A DNA stretch of 64,000 nt from Bradyrhizobium sp. AZCC 1693 (GCF_036924745.1 NZ_JAZHSD010000001.1:5146001-5210000); one strand, 5' to 3'; positions 18,643-27,005 are shown, counted from the stretch's first letter. The notes: generated by a model from the sequence alone, not told the origin. Translations and numbers: made by a program.

Positions 18643-20223
18643 TCACCCCAGCATCTTCCGCAATTCCGCCTTCGCCACCTTCTCCAGCGTCGAGCGTGGC
18701 ATGTCGTCGACGAAGTGAATTTCGCGCGGTACCTTGAAATCGGCGAGCCCGTTGCGGCAGGCGGCCATCACGGTGTCATGCAGATCGGCCGGTGCGCCCT
18801 TGACGCCGGCCTGCGGAATGATGAACACGACCGGCACTTCATCCAGCATCGCATGCTTCTTCGCCACCACGGCAGCCTCGCGCACCCCAGGCACTACCGC
18901 AATCACCTGCTCGATCTCGGACGCCGCGACATTCTCGCCGCCGACCTTGAGCATGTCCTTGGTGCGGTCGCCGAATTTTATGAAGCCGTTCTCCAGCAGC
19001 GTGACGCGGTCGCCGGTGATGAAATAGCCGTGCTCGTCAAAGCTTTCGCGCGTGGCTTTTTCGTTGTGCAGATATTCTGCAAACAACGACAGGCCGGGGA
19101 TGCCCTTGATCAGGAGATTGCCGGTGCCGCCGACATCAGTCGGCGTGCCGTCGTCTTCGACGATGCGGATCTGATATTCCGGCGCAGCGCGGCCGATCGA
19201 CATCGGCGTGTTGGGCTGGTCGACCTCGCCGACGATGCCGTGGGTGATGGTTTCGGTCATGCCCCACCAGCCGATCGTCTTGACGCCGAAGGCGGCAAAC
19301 GGCGGCGGCTCGGAAACCGCAGTACCCCAGAGCCGGAACCTGTGGGTTTTGGGAATCTCGTGTTCCAGCAATGCCTTCATGCAGAACGGGATCGTCGAGG
19401 TCCAGGTGCAGTTGTGCTCCAGCGCCACGCGCCAGAAGCGGCTCGCCGAAAACCGCGGCTGGATCACGCAAGAAGCACCCACCCACAGCGTCGCCAGCAT
19501 CGAGTAGGCCAGCGCGTTGGTGTGAAACAGCGGCAGATAGGTCTGGTGCACGTCACCGGCGTGCAGGTCCTCATGCGCAGCGTTGATCTTGGCGCCCCAC
19601 AGTGCATTGGCATGCGTCCACAGCACCGCCTTCGGCCGCGACGTGGTGCCGGAGGTGTATTGAACGCTGCACGGCGCGAACGGGTCGGCGGCGCGGCGCG
19701 GTCGGTCGGCGCTGTCGGCGAACAGCTGCTCGAAACTGTCGCCGCGCGGTGCGCCTCGCACAGGCTTAGCTCCGGCATCATGCGAGATGACGGCGATCCA
19801 GCGCAGGCCGCGGCAATTGGCCGAGATCAGCTCGGCATATGCCGGCTGGGTGATGGCGGCGACCGCGCCGCAATGGCCGGCGAAATATTCCATCTCGGCT
19901 GCCGCCGAGCGGGTATTGGTGGTGACGGCAATCGCGCCGAGTTCGACGCAGGCAAACCAGGCCAGCATGGCCTCGATGCAATTGTCGAGATGGATCAGCA
20001 CATATTCGCCCGGCTTGATGCCGCGTTTCGCAAGGCCCGCGGAAAGCGCACCGACGCGGTCGTGGAATTCGCTGTAGGACCAGCTCCGCGCCGCTGCCTC
20101 GAACGGCGCCCAGATCAGGAACGGATGGTTGCGGCGGCTCTCGGCGCGCATCCGCAGCAGCCACGGCACGTCGAGACCTGCGAATGGCCCGACAATGCCC
20201 GGTGCGGCCTGTGAAAGTGGCAT
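18643..20223 (-). CDS. AMP-dependent acyl-CoA synthetase (CaiC-like)
   Basis: Activates a carboxylic acid to its CoA thioester through an acyl-adenylate. The 526-residue product carries the ANL superfamily core: phosphate-binding motif YTSGTTSRPK, GWWGMTETITHG (motif with the conserved TE), YFITGDRVTL (adenine/ribose Asp), KFGDRTKDMLKVGGENV hinge and the C-terminal catalytic Lys region LEKVAKAELR. Overall it resembles crotonobetaine/carnitine-CoA ligase and related short/medium-chain ligases; the true substrate is not predictable. ATG at 20223 follows a strong gggagg site. Nearby VOC protein and Bug receptor are on separate units but may form a uptake/activation theme. Confidence 0.92.
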   Translation of the reverse strand: MPLSQAAPGIVGPFAGLDVPWLLRMRAESRRNHPFLIWAPFEAAARSWSYSEFHDRVGALSAGLAKRGIKPGEYVLIHLDNCIEAMLAWFACVELGAIAVTTNTRSAAAEMEYFAGHCGAVAAITQPAYAELISANCRGLRWIAVISHDAGAKPVRGAPRGDSFEQLFADSADRPRRAADPFAPCSVQYTSGTTSRPKAVLWTHANALWGAKINAAHEDLHAGDVHQTYLPLFHTNALAYSMLATLWVGASCVIQPRFSASRFWRVALEHNCTWTSTIPFCMKALLEHEIPKTHRFRLWGTAVSEPPPFAAFGVKTIGWWGMTETITHGIVGEVDQPNTPMSIGRAAPEYQIRIVEDDGTPTDVGGTGNLLIKGIPGLSLFAEYLHNEKATRESFDEHGYFITGDRVTLLENGFIKFGDRTKDMLKVGGENVAASEIEQVIAVVPGVREAAVVAKKHAMLDEVPVVFIIPQAGVKGAPADLHDTVMAACRNGLADFKVPREIHFVDDMPRSTLEKVAKAELRKMLG

Positions 20224-20318
20224 AGAATTCCTCCCGTGCCGCCGTGCGGCGGCTTTTGATCTTGCTTGGGAGTAGTTCTGCCATCGGACGGCGCGATGGG
20301 CAAATCGGTCATTCTCTG

Positions 20319-20408
20319 CGTCATGCCCGGGCTTGTCCCGGGCATCCACGTCTTTTCGGTATTGCAGCAAGAAAGGCGTGGATGGCCGGGACAAGCCCGG
20401 CCATGACG
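20319..20408. repeat. Palindromic repeat, CGTCATGCCCGGGCTTGTCCCGGG family
   Basis: 90-bp imperfect palindrome. The left arm (cgtcatgcccgggcttgtcc) matches the reverse complement of the right arm, with ggcatccacg / cgtggatggc flanking a central 20-base loop. Confidence 0.9.
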
Positions 20409-20420
20409 AGCGCGGGAGTA

Positions 20421-20840
20421 TTACTTCGTCCCGTCCTCATACGACGAAATCTCGATCAGGCTGCCATCCGGATCCCGGCAATAGACCGATCGCAGCGTGC
20501 CGCGCGCGCCCTGCTTTGCCACCGGGCCTTCCTCGATTCTGACCCCGTTGGCCTTCAGATGCGCGACGACTTCGTCCGGCGTGCTTGACGTCAGGAAGCA
20601 CAGGTCGTCGCTGCCGGCGGTCTCGTGGTCGGCCGTGAACCACTCCACCTTGTCGGCATCGCGCGGCCGCACGTTGATCTTCTGGTTACCAAACACCAGC
20701 GAGGTCCGCGGCGTTTTGCCCGCACCCGGATCGAACACCTTGACCTCCATGCCGAGAATCTTCCGGTACCACTCGGTGGAACGCGCCACGTCCGACACAT
20801 TGATGACGAGATGGTCGAGCGCGTTAACCCTGACGGACAT
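20421..20840 (-). CDS. VOC-family (glyoxalase/bleomycin-resistance-like) protein
   Basis: 139-residue metal-dependent vicinal-oxygen-chelate fold protein. Two beta-alpha-beta-beta-beta halves are visible: LDHLVINVSDVARSTEWYRKILGMEV (first metal His at H10) and the second from DDLCFLTSSTPDEVVAHLKANGV to VYCRDPDGSLIEISSYE (Glu ligand near the end). This form is typical of small dioxygenase- or glyoxalase-like proteins whose substrate is rarely known. No signal peptide. It starts with ATG at 20840 with ggataaggc upstream, a modest site. Confidence 0.92.
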   Translation of the reverse strand: MSVRVNALDHLVINVSDVARSTEWYRKILGMEVKVFDPGAGKTPRTSLVFGNQKINVRPRDADKVEWFTADHETAGSDDLCFLTSSTPDEVVAHLKANGVRIEEGPVAKQGARGTLRSVYCRDPDGSLIEISSYEDGTK

Positions 20841-20991
20841 GCCTTATCCTTTCGTCGCGGTCGGCGCGCTTGCGTCGCACTGGCCGCACCTGACTTTGTT
20901 TGTTACAACGCGGCCCGCGTTCGGTTCAATAGTGCCGCGCCTCAATAGAAACGGACCGGGTTCTGAATCCCGGCCTCCAAGGAGAAGTTTT

Positions 20992-21969
20992 ATGATTTCA
21001 CGTCGCACCGCGATTTGTCTGGCCATGATCGGCCTTTCCACGGCCGCTTCGATCGGCAGCGTTTCGGCGGCGGATTATCCGACCCGGCCGGTGAAATGGG
21101 TCGTCGGATATCCGCCGGGCGGCGCCACCGACATCATCGCGCGGCTGATCGGCCAGCGGCTTTCCGAGCGGCTCGGCCAGCAATTCGTGATCGAGAACAA
21201 GCCCGGCGCCGGCAACAACATCGCGACCGAATCCGTCATCAACGCCGAACCGGACGGCTACACGCTGCTGCTGGTCAATCCGGCGAACTACATCAACGCC
21301 ACGCTCTACGCCAATTTGAAGTTCAACCTCGTGCGCGATATCGCGCCGGTCGCGGCGTTCAATCGCGTGCCGAACGTGATGACGGTCAACAAGGACGTGC
21401 CGGCGAAGACGGTTGCCGAGTTCATCGCCTATGTGAAGGCCAATCCCGGCAAGGTGAACCTGGCGTCGTCGGGCAACGGCACGTCGGTGCATCTGTCGGG
21501 CGAAATGTTCATGGCGATGTCGGGCGCCAAGATGCAGCACATCCCCTATCGCGGCGCTGCGCCCGCAATCACCGATCTGCTCGGCGGCCAGGTCCAGGTA
21601 ATCTTCGACAACATGCCGTCCGTCCTCCCGCACATCCGCGCCGGCTCGCTGCGGGCGCTGGCCGTCACCAGCGCGACGAAGTCGTCGCTGTTGCCTGATG
21701 TGCCGGTGCTCGCCGACACCATCCCGGGCTACGAGGCGAGCGCACTGTTCGGCATGGGCGCCCCGAAGAACACCCCGAAGGAAATCATCGCCAAGCTGAA
21801 CAAGGAGATCAACGAGGTGCTCGCCGAGCCCGCGATCAAGGCCAGGCTGGTCGATCTCGGCGGCGAACCGCTGATCGGCCCGCCGGAAGCGTTCGGTGCG
21901 ATGATCGCGGCCGAAACCGACAAGTGGAAGAAGGTGATCGAGGAGGCCCAGGTCGAGAAGGTGCAGTGA
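20992..21969 (+). CDS. Bug/TctC-family periplasmic solute-binding protein (second)
   Basis: 325-residue receptor. The signal peptide MISRRTAICLAMIGLSTAAS...VSA is followed by ADYPTRPVKWVVGYPPGGATD, ENKPGAGNNIATESVINAEP and HIPYRGAAPAITDLLGG, the standard signatures of the family. Start ATG at 20992 has an excellent ribosome site (aaggagaag). No membrane TctAB genes nearby, the usual situation for Bug proteins. Distinct in sequence from the receptor at 6153, so the two are likely to bind different ligands. Ligand unknown. Confidence 0.93.
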   Translation: MISRRTAICLAMIGLSTAASIGSVSAADYPTRPVKWVVGYPPGGATDIIARLIGQRLSERLGQQFVIENKPGAGNNIATESVINAEPDGYTLLLVNPANYINATLYANLKFNLVRDIAPVAAFNRVPNVMTVNKDVPAKTVAEFIAYVKANPGKVNLASSGNGTSVHLSGEMFMAMSGAKMQHIPYRGAAPAITDLLGGQVQVIFDNMPSVLPHIRAGSLRALAVTSATKSSLLPDVPVLADTIPGYEASALFGMGAPKNTPKEIIAKLNKEINEVLAEPAIKARLVDLGGEPLIGPPEAFGAMIAAETDKWKKVIEEAQVEKVQ

Positions 21970-22051
21970 TCTACCTCACGGAACATTGGCGCGGCCGCGG
22001 TGTTTTATCGCAAAGGCGACGCGGCTTTGCGTCACGTGACGGAGATCGATG

Positions 22052-22306
22052 ATGCGTAATGCAATGTTAGCGGTATTGGCGCTGTCGGCAGCGGCAGTCG
22101 CCACGGTGGCGGGCAGCTCGCCGGCGGCGGCTTACGATTACCCCTATTGCGTCCAGGGCCGGGGCATCGGCATCCCCGGCGACTGCTCGTACAGCACCTA
22201 CGCGCAGTGCATGGCATCGGCCTCTGGGCGCGGCCTCTACTGCAATGTCAATCCGCGCGCCGCGTTCGGGCAACAGCGGCGGATGCGTGTTTACCGGGAC
22301 TATTGA
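22052..22306 (+). CDS. Small exported DUF3551 protein
   Basis: 84-residue protein with signal peptide (MRNAMLAVLALSAAAVATVAGSSPAAA) and a mature domain with four cysteines (YPYCVQGRGIGIPGDCSYSTY, QCMASASGRGLYCN), the DUF3551 pattern common in Bradyrhizobium. The cysteines probably form two disulfides in the periplasm. Two adjacent ATGs exist (22049, 22052); ggag at 22041-22044 is better spaced for the second. Function unknown. A long hairpin lies downstream (22330-22378). Confidence 0.85.
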   Translation: MRNAMLAVLALSAAAVATVAGSSPAAAYDYPYCVQGRGIGIPGDCSYSTYAQCMASASGRGLYCNVNPRAAFGQQRRMRVYRDY

Positions 22307-22329
22307 TCGGGGCTCGCGAACTCTTCCCG

Positions 22330-22378
22330 GGATGGCCGGACTGATGCGCGAAAGCTATTTGCGCTGATCCGGCCATCC
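22330..22378. other. Long hairpin downstream of the DUF3551 gene
   Basis: Perfect 11-bp arms ggatggccgga (22330-22340) and tccggccatcc (22368-22378), with further partial pairing inside (gcgc/gcgc). No T tract follows, so it is not a classical terminator; it may be an mRNA 3' stabiliser or a repeat. Confidence 0.6.
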
Positions 22379-22424
22379 GAACTTCCCTTGTCACAACTCT
22401 CAAATCCGTGATGCAGGCGCAGGC

Positions 22425-22465
22425 TTGACTCCTCTTGGCTTGCGTATATACTAAACCATATGGTT
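22425..22465 (+). promoter_or_regulatory. Promoter and overlapping palindromic operator of the ArsR gene
   Basis: TTGACT (22425-22430), 16-base spacer, TATACT (22447-22452): a near-consensus sigma-70-type promoter. The ATG is at 22460, where transcription should start, so the mRNA is probably leaderless. A perfect 12-bp palindrome aaccatatggtt (22454-22465) covers the start site and start codon, an ideal place for autorepression by the ArsR-type product. Confidence 0.75.
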
Positions 22466-22927
22466 AAGCTTCAAGAAGAAGTCCTGGACCGCACCTTCGC
22501 CGCGCTGTCCGATCCGACCCGGCGCGCGCTGCTGGCGCGGCTCGGCGACCGCGAAAGCCTTTCGGTCAGCGAACTGGCGCAGCCGTTTTCGATGTCGCTG
22601 CCCGCGATCATGAAGCACCTCGATGTGCTGTCGGACGCCGGTCTGATCGCGCGCGAAAAGACCGGCCGCACGGTCGCTTGCCGGTTGACCGCCCAGCCGA
22701 TGGAGCAGGCGATGGACTGGCTCAATCGCTATCAGCGCTTCTGGTCCGACGCTCTCGACCGCCTTGCCGCTTTTGTGGAGGAAGACCCATGGCCGCCCAG
22801 TCAAGCCCTATCAAGTCAAGCGTCCGCGATGCCGAGCCTGCCGAGCGCCCCAGCCTCACGCTCAAGCGCCGGTTCAACGCGACGCCCGAAAAAGTCTACG
22901 CCGCGTGGGCCGACCCGCAAAGGCTAG
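22460..22927 (+). CDS. ArsR-family transcriptional regulator
   Basis: Winged-helix repressor. Residues 1-110 match the ArsR fold: FAALSDPTRRALLARLGDRESLSVSELAQPFSMSLP (recognition region AIMKHLDVLSDAGLIAREKTGRT) and an AMDWLNRYQRFWSDALDRLAAF C-terminal helix. No metal-binding CxC is present, as in the non-metal ArsR type usually paired with an SRPBCC protein. After about residue 110 the frame continues for some 45 residues over the next gene; this tail (rich in Ser, Pro, Arg) looks like an out-of-frame reading. First gene of a group with SRPBCC, DUF899 and DUF1428 proteins. Confidence 0.9.
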   Translation: MVKLQEEVLDRTFAALSDPTRRALLARLGDRESLSVSELAQPFSMSLPAIMKHLDVLSDAGLIAREKTGRTVACRLTAQPMEQAMDWLNRYQRFWSDALDRLAAFVEEDPWPPSQALSSQASAMPSLPSAPASRSSAGSTRRPKKSTPRGPTRKG

Positions 22928-23268
22928 TGCAATGGTTCGGGCCCGGATCGGTCGAGGAAGGCTCGGTCAAGGCCGATATCGATCTGCGCGTCGGCGGCCG
23001 CTACCGCATCAGCTTCAACGCCAAGGGCACCTACAACGAGGTCGGCGGAGTCTATCGCGAGGTCGTGCCGAACCGGCGGCTGGTGTTCAGCTGGGCGTGG
23101 CATTCCACGCCGGAGCGGGAATCGCTGGTGACGATTTCGATGAAGCCGGAAGGCAGCGGCACGCTGCTCACTTTCCTTCACGAACAGTTCGTCGATGCCA
23201 CCGCGCGCGATAATCACGAGCGCGGATGGACGGAGTTGCTGGCCAAGCTCGAAAGCTATTTGGCCTGA
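22789..23268 (+). CDS. SRPBCC (AHSA1-like) domain protein
   Basis: 159-residue START/AHSA1-type helix-grip protein, a fold that binds hydrophobic ligands. Visible: LKRRFNATPEKVYAAWADPQRLVQWFGP at the start of the domain, GGRYRISFNAKGTYNEVGGVYREVVPNRRLVFSWAW, and the C-terminal helix DNHERGWTELLAKLESYL. ATG at 22789 follows ggaggaag. Its first 139 bases overlap the end of the arsR frame. ArsR-SRPBCC pairs are common in rhizobia; the ligand is unknown. Confidence 0.93.
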   Translation: MAAQSSPIKSSVRDAEPAERPSLTLKRRFNATPEKVYAAWADPQRLVQWFGPGSVEEGSVKADIDLRVGGRYRISFNAKGTYNEVGGVYREVVPNRRLVFSWAWHSTPERESLVTISMKPEGSGTLLTFLHEQFVDATARDNHERGWTELLAKLESYLA

Positions 23269-23283
23269 ACACAGGAGCCGCCC

Positions 23284-24012
23284 ATGCACACCGTCGTCTC
23301 CCGCGAGGAATGGATCGCCGCCCGCAAGGCTCACCTTGCGCACGAGAAGGAATACACCAAAGCACGCGAGCGCCTGGCCGAGGAACGCCGCGCGCTGCCA
23401 TGGTTCAAGGTCGACAAGGATTACGTGTTCGACGGGCCTGATGGAAAGGTGTCGCTCGGTGATCTGTTTAGGGGACGCAGCCAACTCGTGGTGCAGCATG
23501 TGATGTTTGCACCGGACTGGAACGAGGCCTGCAAGAGCTGCTCGTTCTGGGCCGATGGCTTCGAGCGCATGATCCCGCATCTGGCCGCCCGCGACACCAC
23601 GATGGTCGCGATCTCGCGCGCGCCGCTGCCAAAGCTCGCCGCGTTCAAGCAGCGAATGGGCTGGACGTTTGACTGGTTGTCGTCCGGCGGCAACGAGTTC
23701 AATTACGATTGCGGCGTTTCGTTCACGCCAGAGCAGATCGAGAGAGGCGGCAACTACAATTTCGGAACCACCCGCTTTGGCAGCGAGGAAGCACCCGGAA
23801 TCAGCGTGTTCTATCGCGATGAGGCAGGGACCATTTTTCACACCTATTCCTGCTTCGCGCGCGGCCTCGACATGATGAACGCCGCCTACCATTATCTCGA
23901 CCTCACTCCGCTCGGGCGTCACGAGGAAGGCCTGCCCTATCCGATGGACTGGGTGCGGCTACGTGACCAATACCAGCCGTCACAGGTTCAGGCATCCTGT
24001 TGTCATGGTTAG
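23284..24012 (+). CDS. DUF899 (thioredoxin-like) protein
   Basis: 242-residue member of the DUF899 family, which has a thioredoxin-like fold and is often linked to ArsR/SRPBCC genes. Characteristic pieces: SREEWIAARKAHLAHEKEYTKARERLAEERR, ALPWFKVDKDYVF and the CxxC-like ACKSCSFWADGF (C83, C86), then NYNFGTTRFGSEEAPGISVF and HTYSCFARGLDMMNAAYHYLDL. A redox role is inferred from the fold and CxxC; substrate unknown. Starts 15 bp after the SRPBCC gene with ribosome site caggag, so it is the third gene of the unit. Confidence 0.92.
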   Translation: MHTVVSREEWIAARKAHLAHEKEYTKARERLAEERRALPWFKVDKDYVFDGPDGKVSLGDLFRGRSQLVVQHVMFAPDWNEACKSCSFWADGFERMIPHLAARDTTMVAISRAPLPKLAAFKQRMGWTFDWLSSGGNEFNYDCGVSFTPEQIERGGNYNFGTTRFGSEEAPGISVFYRDEAGTIFHTYSCFARGLDMMNAAYHYLDLTPLGRHEEGLPYPMDWVRLRDQYQPSQVQASCCHG

Positions 24013-24030
24013 TCGTCACTAACCCTCAGT

Positions 24031-24113
24031 CGTCATTCCGGGATGGTGCGTTAGCACCAGACCCGGAATCTCGAGATTCCGGGTTCGATGCTTCGCATCG
24101 CCCCGGAATGACG
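24031..24113. repeat. Palindromic repeat, CGTCATTCCGGG family, short copy
   Basis: 83-bp version: cgtcattccggg at the left, ggtgcgttagcacc and gatgcttcgcatc stems, ccccggaatgacg at the right. Lacks the two gcaattgc stems of the long copies and has the stem order reversed. Confidence 0.88.
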
Positions 24114-24157
24114 AAGCCCGCTCGCAATGACGCCGGAGAACAAGAGGAAACTCCCCC

Positions 24158-24514
24158 ATGCCTTACGTCGATGGCTTCATCGTCGCCGTGCCGAAGAAGA
24201 AACTCGAGGCCTATGTCCGTCTTTCGAAGAAGTGCGGCAAGGTCTGGCGCGAGTACGGCGCGCTGGATTACCGCGAATGGGTCGCCGACGACGTCAAGGT
24301 CGGCAAGCTCACCTCGTTCCCGCGCAGCGTCAAGCTCAAGCCGGGCGAAACCGTCGTGTTCGCCTGGATCACCTACAAGTCGCGCGCCCAGCGCGACAAG
24401 ATCAACGCCAAGGTGATGGCAGACCCACGGCTCAAAGAGATGACCGACGGCCCGCCGCCGTTCGACGGCAAGCGGCTGATCTATGGCGGGTTCGAGAGCC
24501 TGGTGAAAGTGTAG
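24158..24514 (+). CDS. DUF1428 family protein
   Basis: 118-residue protein of the DUF1428 (YbaA-like) family with a ferredoxin-like dimeric alpha/beta fold. Conserved pieces: MPYVDGFIVAVPKKKLEAYVRLSKK, YGALDYREWVADDV, GETVVFAWITYKSRAQRDKINAKVMADPR and FDGKRLIYGGFESLV. Function unknown. Follows DUF899 after a palindromic repeat; in related genomes it commonly sits with ArsR/SRPBCC/DUF899 genes, so co-expression is plausible though 145 bp apart. Confidence 0.92.
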   Translation: MPYVDGFIVAVPKKKLEAYVRLSKKCGKVWREYGALDYREWVADDVKVGKLTSFPRSVKLKPGETVVFAWITYKSRAQRDKINAKVMADPRLKEMTDGPPPFDGKRLIYGGFESLVKV

Positions 24515-24591
24515 CTCGTAATCGTCGCGGCGCGCGGCGCTGATCGTCGTCGGTCATCAGGCGCCGTCAGCGCCGGCGCCAGGCTTCGCCG

Positions 24592-25713
24592 TCAGTTCGG
24601 GCGTGCCTGCGTCTCGAGTTGTCGGCTATAGCGGGACATGGCAAAGCAGAAGACGAAATAGATCAGCCCCACGAACACGTAGACTTCGATGCTGAACGGC
24701 TGCCATGCGGGGTCGATGATCGATGTCTTGGCCGTCGTCAGCAGGTCGAAGATGCCGATGATCAGCACCAGGCTGGTATCCTTGAAGAAGGCGATGAACG
24801 TGTTCACCAGCGGCGGAATCACGTGGCGGATCGCCTGCGGCAGGATGATCAGGCCGTTCTTCTTCCAGTAGGAAAGCCCGAGCGCGTCGGCGGCGTCGTG
24901 CTGCCCTCTGGGTACGGCCTGCAGCCCGCCGCGGACGACTTCGGCGAGATACGCGCCCGCGTACAGCACGAACGCGATCTGCGCCCGCAGCAATTTGTCG
25001 ATGTTGACGCCATCGGGCATGAACAGCGGAAACATCACGCTGGCCATGAACAGCAGGCTGATCAGGGGAACGCCGCGGATCAGCTCGACATAGAGCACGC
25101 AGAGCGATCGGATCGCGGGAAGTTTTGAGCGGCGGCCCAGCGCCACGACAATGCCGAGCGGAAAGCCGAAGGCGAGCCCGAATGTCGCAAGGATCAGCGT
25201 CACCGGCAGCCCGCCCCAGCGGTCCTGCGACACGTAGGTCAATCCCAAGATGCCGCCCCACATCAGCACGCCGATCAGCACCAGTGCGGCCGCCCACACC
25301 GCCACCAGTTCCTTGCGCCACCAGCTCCGCCGGCTCGACACAACGAACAGCGCAATGAACGCCAGGCACACCAGCGCCGGCCGCCATTGTTCGCTGAACG
25401 GATAGGTGCCGAACAGGATGAAGCGGTATTTTTCGGGGATCACGGCCCAGCAGGCGCCGAGCCCGCGGATCGACCGGCACGCGCCGGTCTGGTCGCCGGG
25501 CACCGACCAGATCGCATTCCAGTAGCCCCATTGCACGAGGCTCACCAGCGCCTTGCCGAGCAGCATGATCAGCAGCAGCGAGATGACCGAGGACGTGACC
25601 GAGGCGAACAGGTTGGCGCGCAGCCAGCGGACGGCGCGTCCGCCGGGGACCTTGCGCGATCGCGCGCTGTTGAACGGCAGCGGATTTTGCGGCGCATCAG
25701 TAATCGACGTCAT
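24592..25713 (-). CDS. aapM: General L-amino acid ABC transporter permease (AapM-like)
   Basis: Inner-membrane permease of the polar/general amino-acid ABC family. The 373-residue product has about eight hydrophobic helices and the BPD_transp_1 core with the EAA-type loop AADALGLSYWKKNGLIILPQAIRHVIPPLVN, which contacts the ATPase. It matches AapM in length and in the extra N-terminal part of this subfamily. It begins 4 bp after the stop of the AapQ-like gene, so the two are an operon. ATG at 25713 (MTSITDAPQN) is chosen over one eleven codons upstream. No aapP ATPase gene follows. Confidence 0.93.
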   Translation of the reverse strand: MTSITDAPQNPLPFNSARSRKVPGGRAVRWLRANLFASVTSSVISLLLIMLLGKALVSLVQWGYWNAIWSVPGDQTGACRSIRGLGACWAVIPEKYRFILFGTYPFSEQWRPALVCLAFIALFVVSSRRSWWRKELVAVWAAALVLIGVLMWGGILGLTYVSQDRWGGLPVTLILATFGLAFGFPLGIVVALGRRSKLPAIRSLCVLYVELIRGVPLISLLFMASVMFPLFMPDGVNIDKLLRAQIAFVLYAGAYLAEVVRGGLQAVPRGQHDAADALGLSYWKKNGLIILPQAIRHVIPPLVNTFIAFFKDTSLVLIIGIFDLLTTAKTSIIDPAWQPFSIEVYVFVGLIYFVFCFAMSRYSRQLETQARPN

Positions 25714-25717
25714 CGGA

Positions 25718-26905
25718 TCAGCGCTCCACCAGCGCGATGCGCGCATTGTACCAGTTCATGAACAGGCTGATGCCAAGGCTGATCGTCAGGAACACCATCA
25801 TGATGAGCGCGATGGCTTCGATCGCCTGACCGGTCTGGTTTAGCGTCGTGTTGGCGATCGACACCACGTCCTGGTAGCCGACCGCGACCGCCAGCGAGGA
25901 ATTCTTGGTGAGGTTGAGGTACTGGCTGGTCATCGGCGGAATGATGACGCGCAGCGCCTGCGGCAGCACGATGCGCTGCAGCACAAAACTCCGGCGCAGG
26001 CCGAGCGCGTTGGCCGCATCCCATTGGCCAATGGGAACGGACTGGATGCCGCTGCGGACGATTTCGGCGATAAAGGCTGAAGTGTAGGTGACGAGCGCGA
26101 TCAGCAGCGCGAAATATTCCGGCGACAGCGTCAGCCCGCCGACGAAATTGAAGCCGCGCAGCTCCGGCAGCGTGATGGTCCAGGACGCGCCCAAGCCAAG
26201 CGACACCAGCGCCGGCACTCCCACGAGCAAGGCCAAAGCGTACGGCCACAGATGCCGCACCTTGCCGTCGGCCATTTGCCGCGCCATCAATTGCCGCCGC
26301 AGCACGTATAGCGCCATCAGCCCGGCGACGACGGCCGCGATCACCCAGAGATTTGCCTCCGCAATCGGGACCGATGGAAGCACCAGGCCCCGGTTGGACA
26401 GAAAAACTCCCTCGATCGGCTTCCATGCGGCCCGCGCCGCCGGCAGGCCCTGCATCAGCACGTACCAGAACAGCAGTTGCAGCAGCAGGGGAATGTCGCG
26501 GAGCAGTTCGACATAGACGGCGGCGAGCCGCGACAGCAGCCAGTTCGAGGACAGCCGCGCGATGCCGATCAGCGTGCCGATCACGGTCGCCAGCACGATG
26601 CCGATCACGGCGACGCGGAACGTATTGACGATGCCGACGATGAAGGCCCGGACGTAAGGGTCCTTCGGGCTGTAGGCGAGCCAGCTGTCCGCGATCGGCA
26701 TCCCGGCCTCGCGGCTGAGAAACGCGAAGCCGGTCGAAATCCGGCGTGCCGACAGATTGTGAAGGGCGTTCGACCACAGCCAGCCGACGATCGCGACGGC
26801 GATCCCGACCACCAGGATTTGCCAGGCAAGGCCGACAAGCTGCTGGCGATTCAGCGAGAAGCGCAGCCGCCTGCGGCGTCGGAGGTCGGGCGTGGATGTC
26901 GTCAC
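25718..26905 (-). CDS. aapQ: General L-amino acid ABC transporter permease (AapQ-like)
   Basis: Partner permease, about 395 residues with the same BPD_transp_1 core and EAA loop DAANALGLRRSFVLQRIVLPQALRVIIPPMTSQYLN. The subfamily feature is a large insert between the first helices (NLSARRISTGFAFLSREAGMPIADSWLAYSPKDPY). No ATG lies at the right place; GTG at 26905 (TTSTPDLRRRRR, preceded by aagga) gives the expected N-terminus, with an alternative ATG at 26944. Divergent from an RpiR regulator across a perfect inverted repeat, which likely controls both. Confidence 0.92.
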   Translation of the reverse strand: MTTSTPDLRRRRRLRFSLNRQQLVGLAWQILVVGIAVAIVGWLWSNALHNLSARRISTGFAFLSREAGMPIADSWLAYSPKDPYVRAFIVGIVNTFRVAVIGIVLATVIGTLIGIARLSSNWLLSRLAAVYVELLRDIPLLLQLLFWYVLMQGLPAARAAWKPIEGVFLSNRGLVLPSVPIAEANLWVIAAVVAGLMALYVLRRQLMARQMADGKVRHLWPYALALLVGVPALVSLGLGASWTITLPELRGFNFVGGLTLSPEYFALLIALVTYTSAFIAEIVRSGIQSVPIGQWDAANALGLRRSFVLQRIVLPQALRVIIPPMTSQYLNLTKNSSLAVAVGYQDVVSIANTTLNQTGQAIEAIALIMMVFLTISLGISLFMNWYNARIALVER

Positions 26906-26964
26906 AGCACAAGGATCCTTCTGGCGACAGCGATCTTCGGCCATGCGCCCCGAAGGACGCATTT

Positions 26965-27001
26965 CAAATGTTGCACTAAAATGAGTTATGTGCAACATTT
27001 G
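26965..27001. promoter_or_regulatory. Perfect 12-bp inverted repeat between aapQ and the RpiR gene
   Basis: caaatgttgcac (26965-26976) and gtgcaacatttg (26990-27001) with a 13-base spacer; arm centres are 25 bp apart. It lies in the divergent promoter and extends over the first possible start codon of the regulator gene. A symmetrical site of this size suits a dimer or tetramer of the adjacent RpiR-type protein. Confidence 0.8.
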
Positions 27002-27005
27002 TTTC

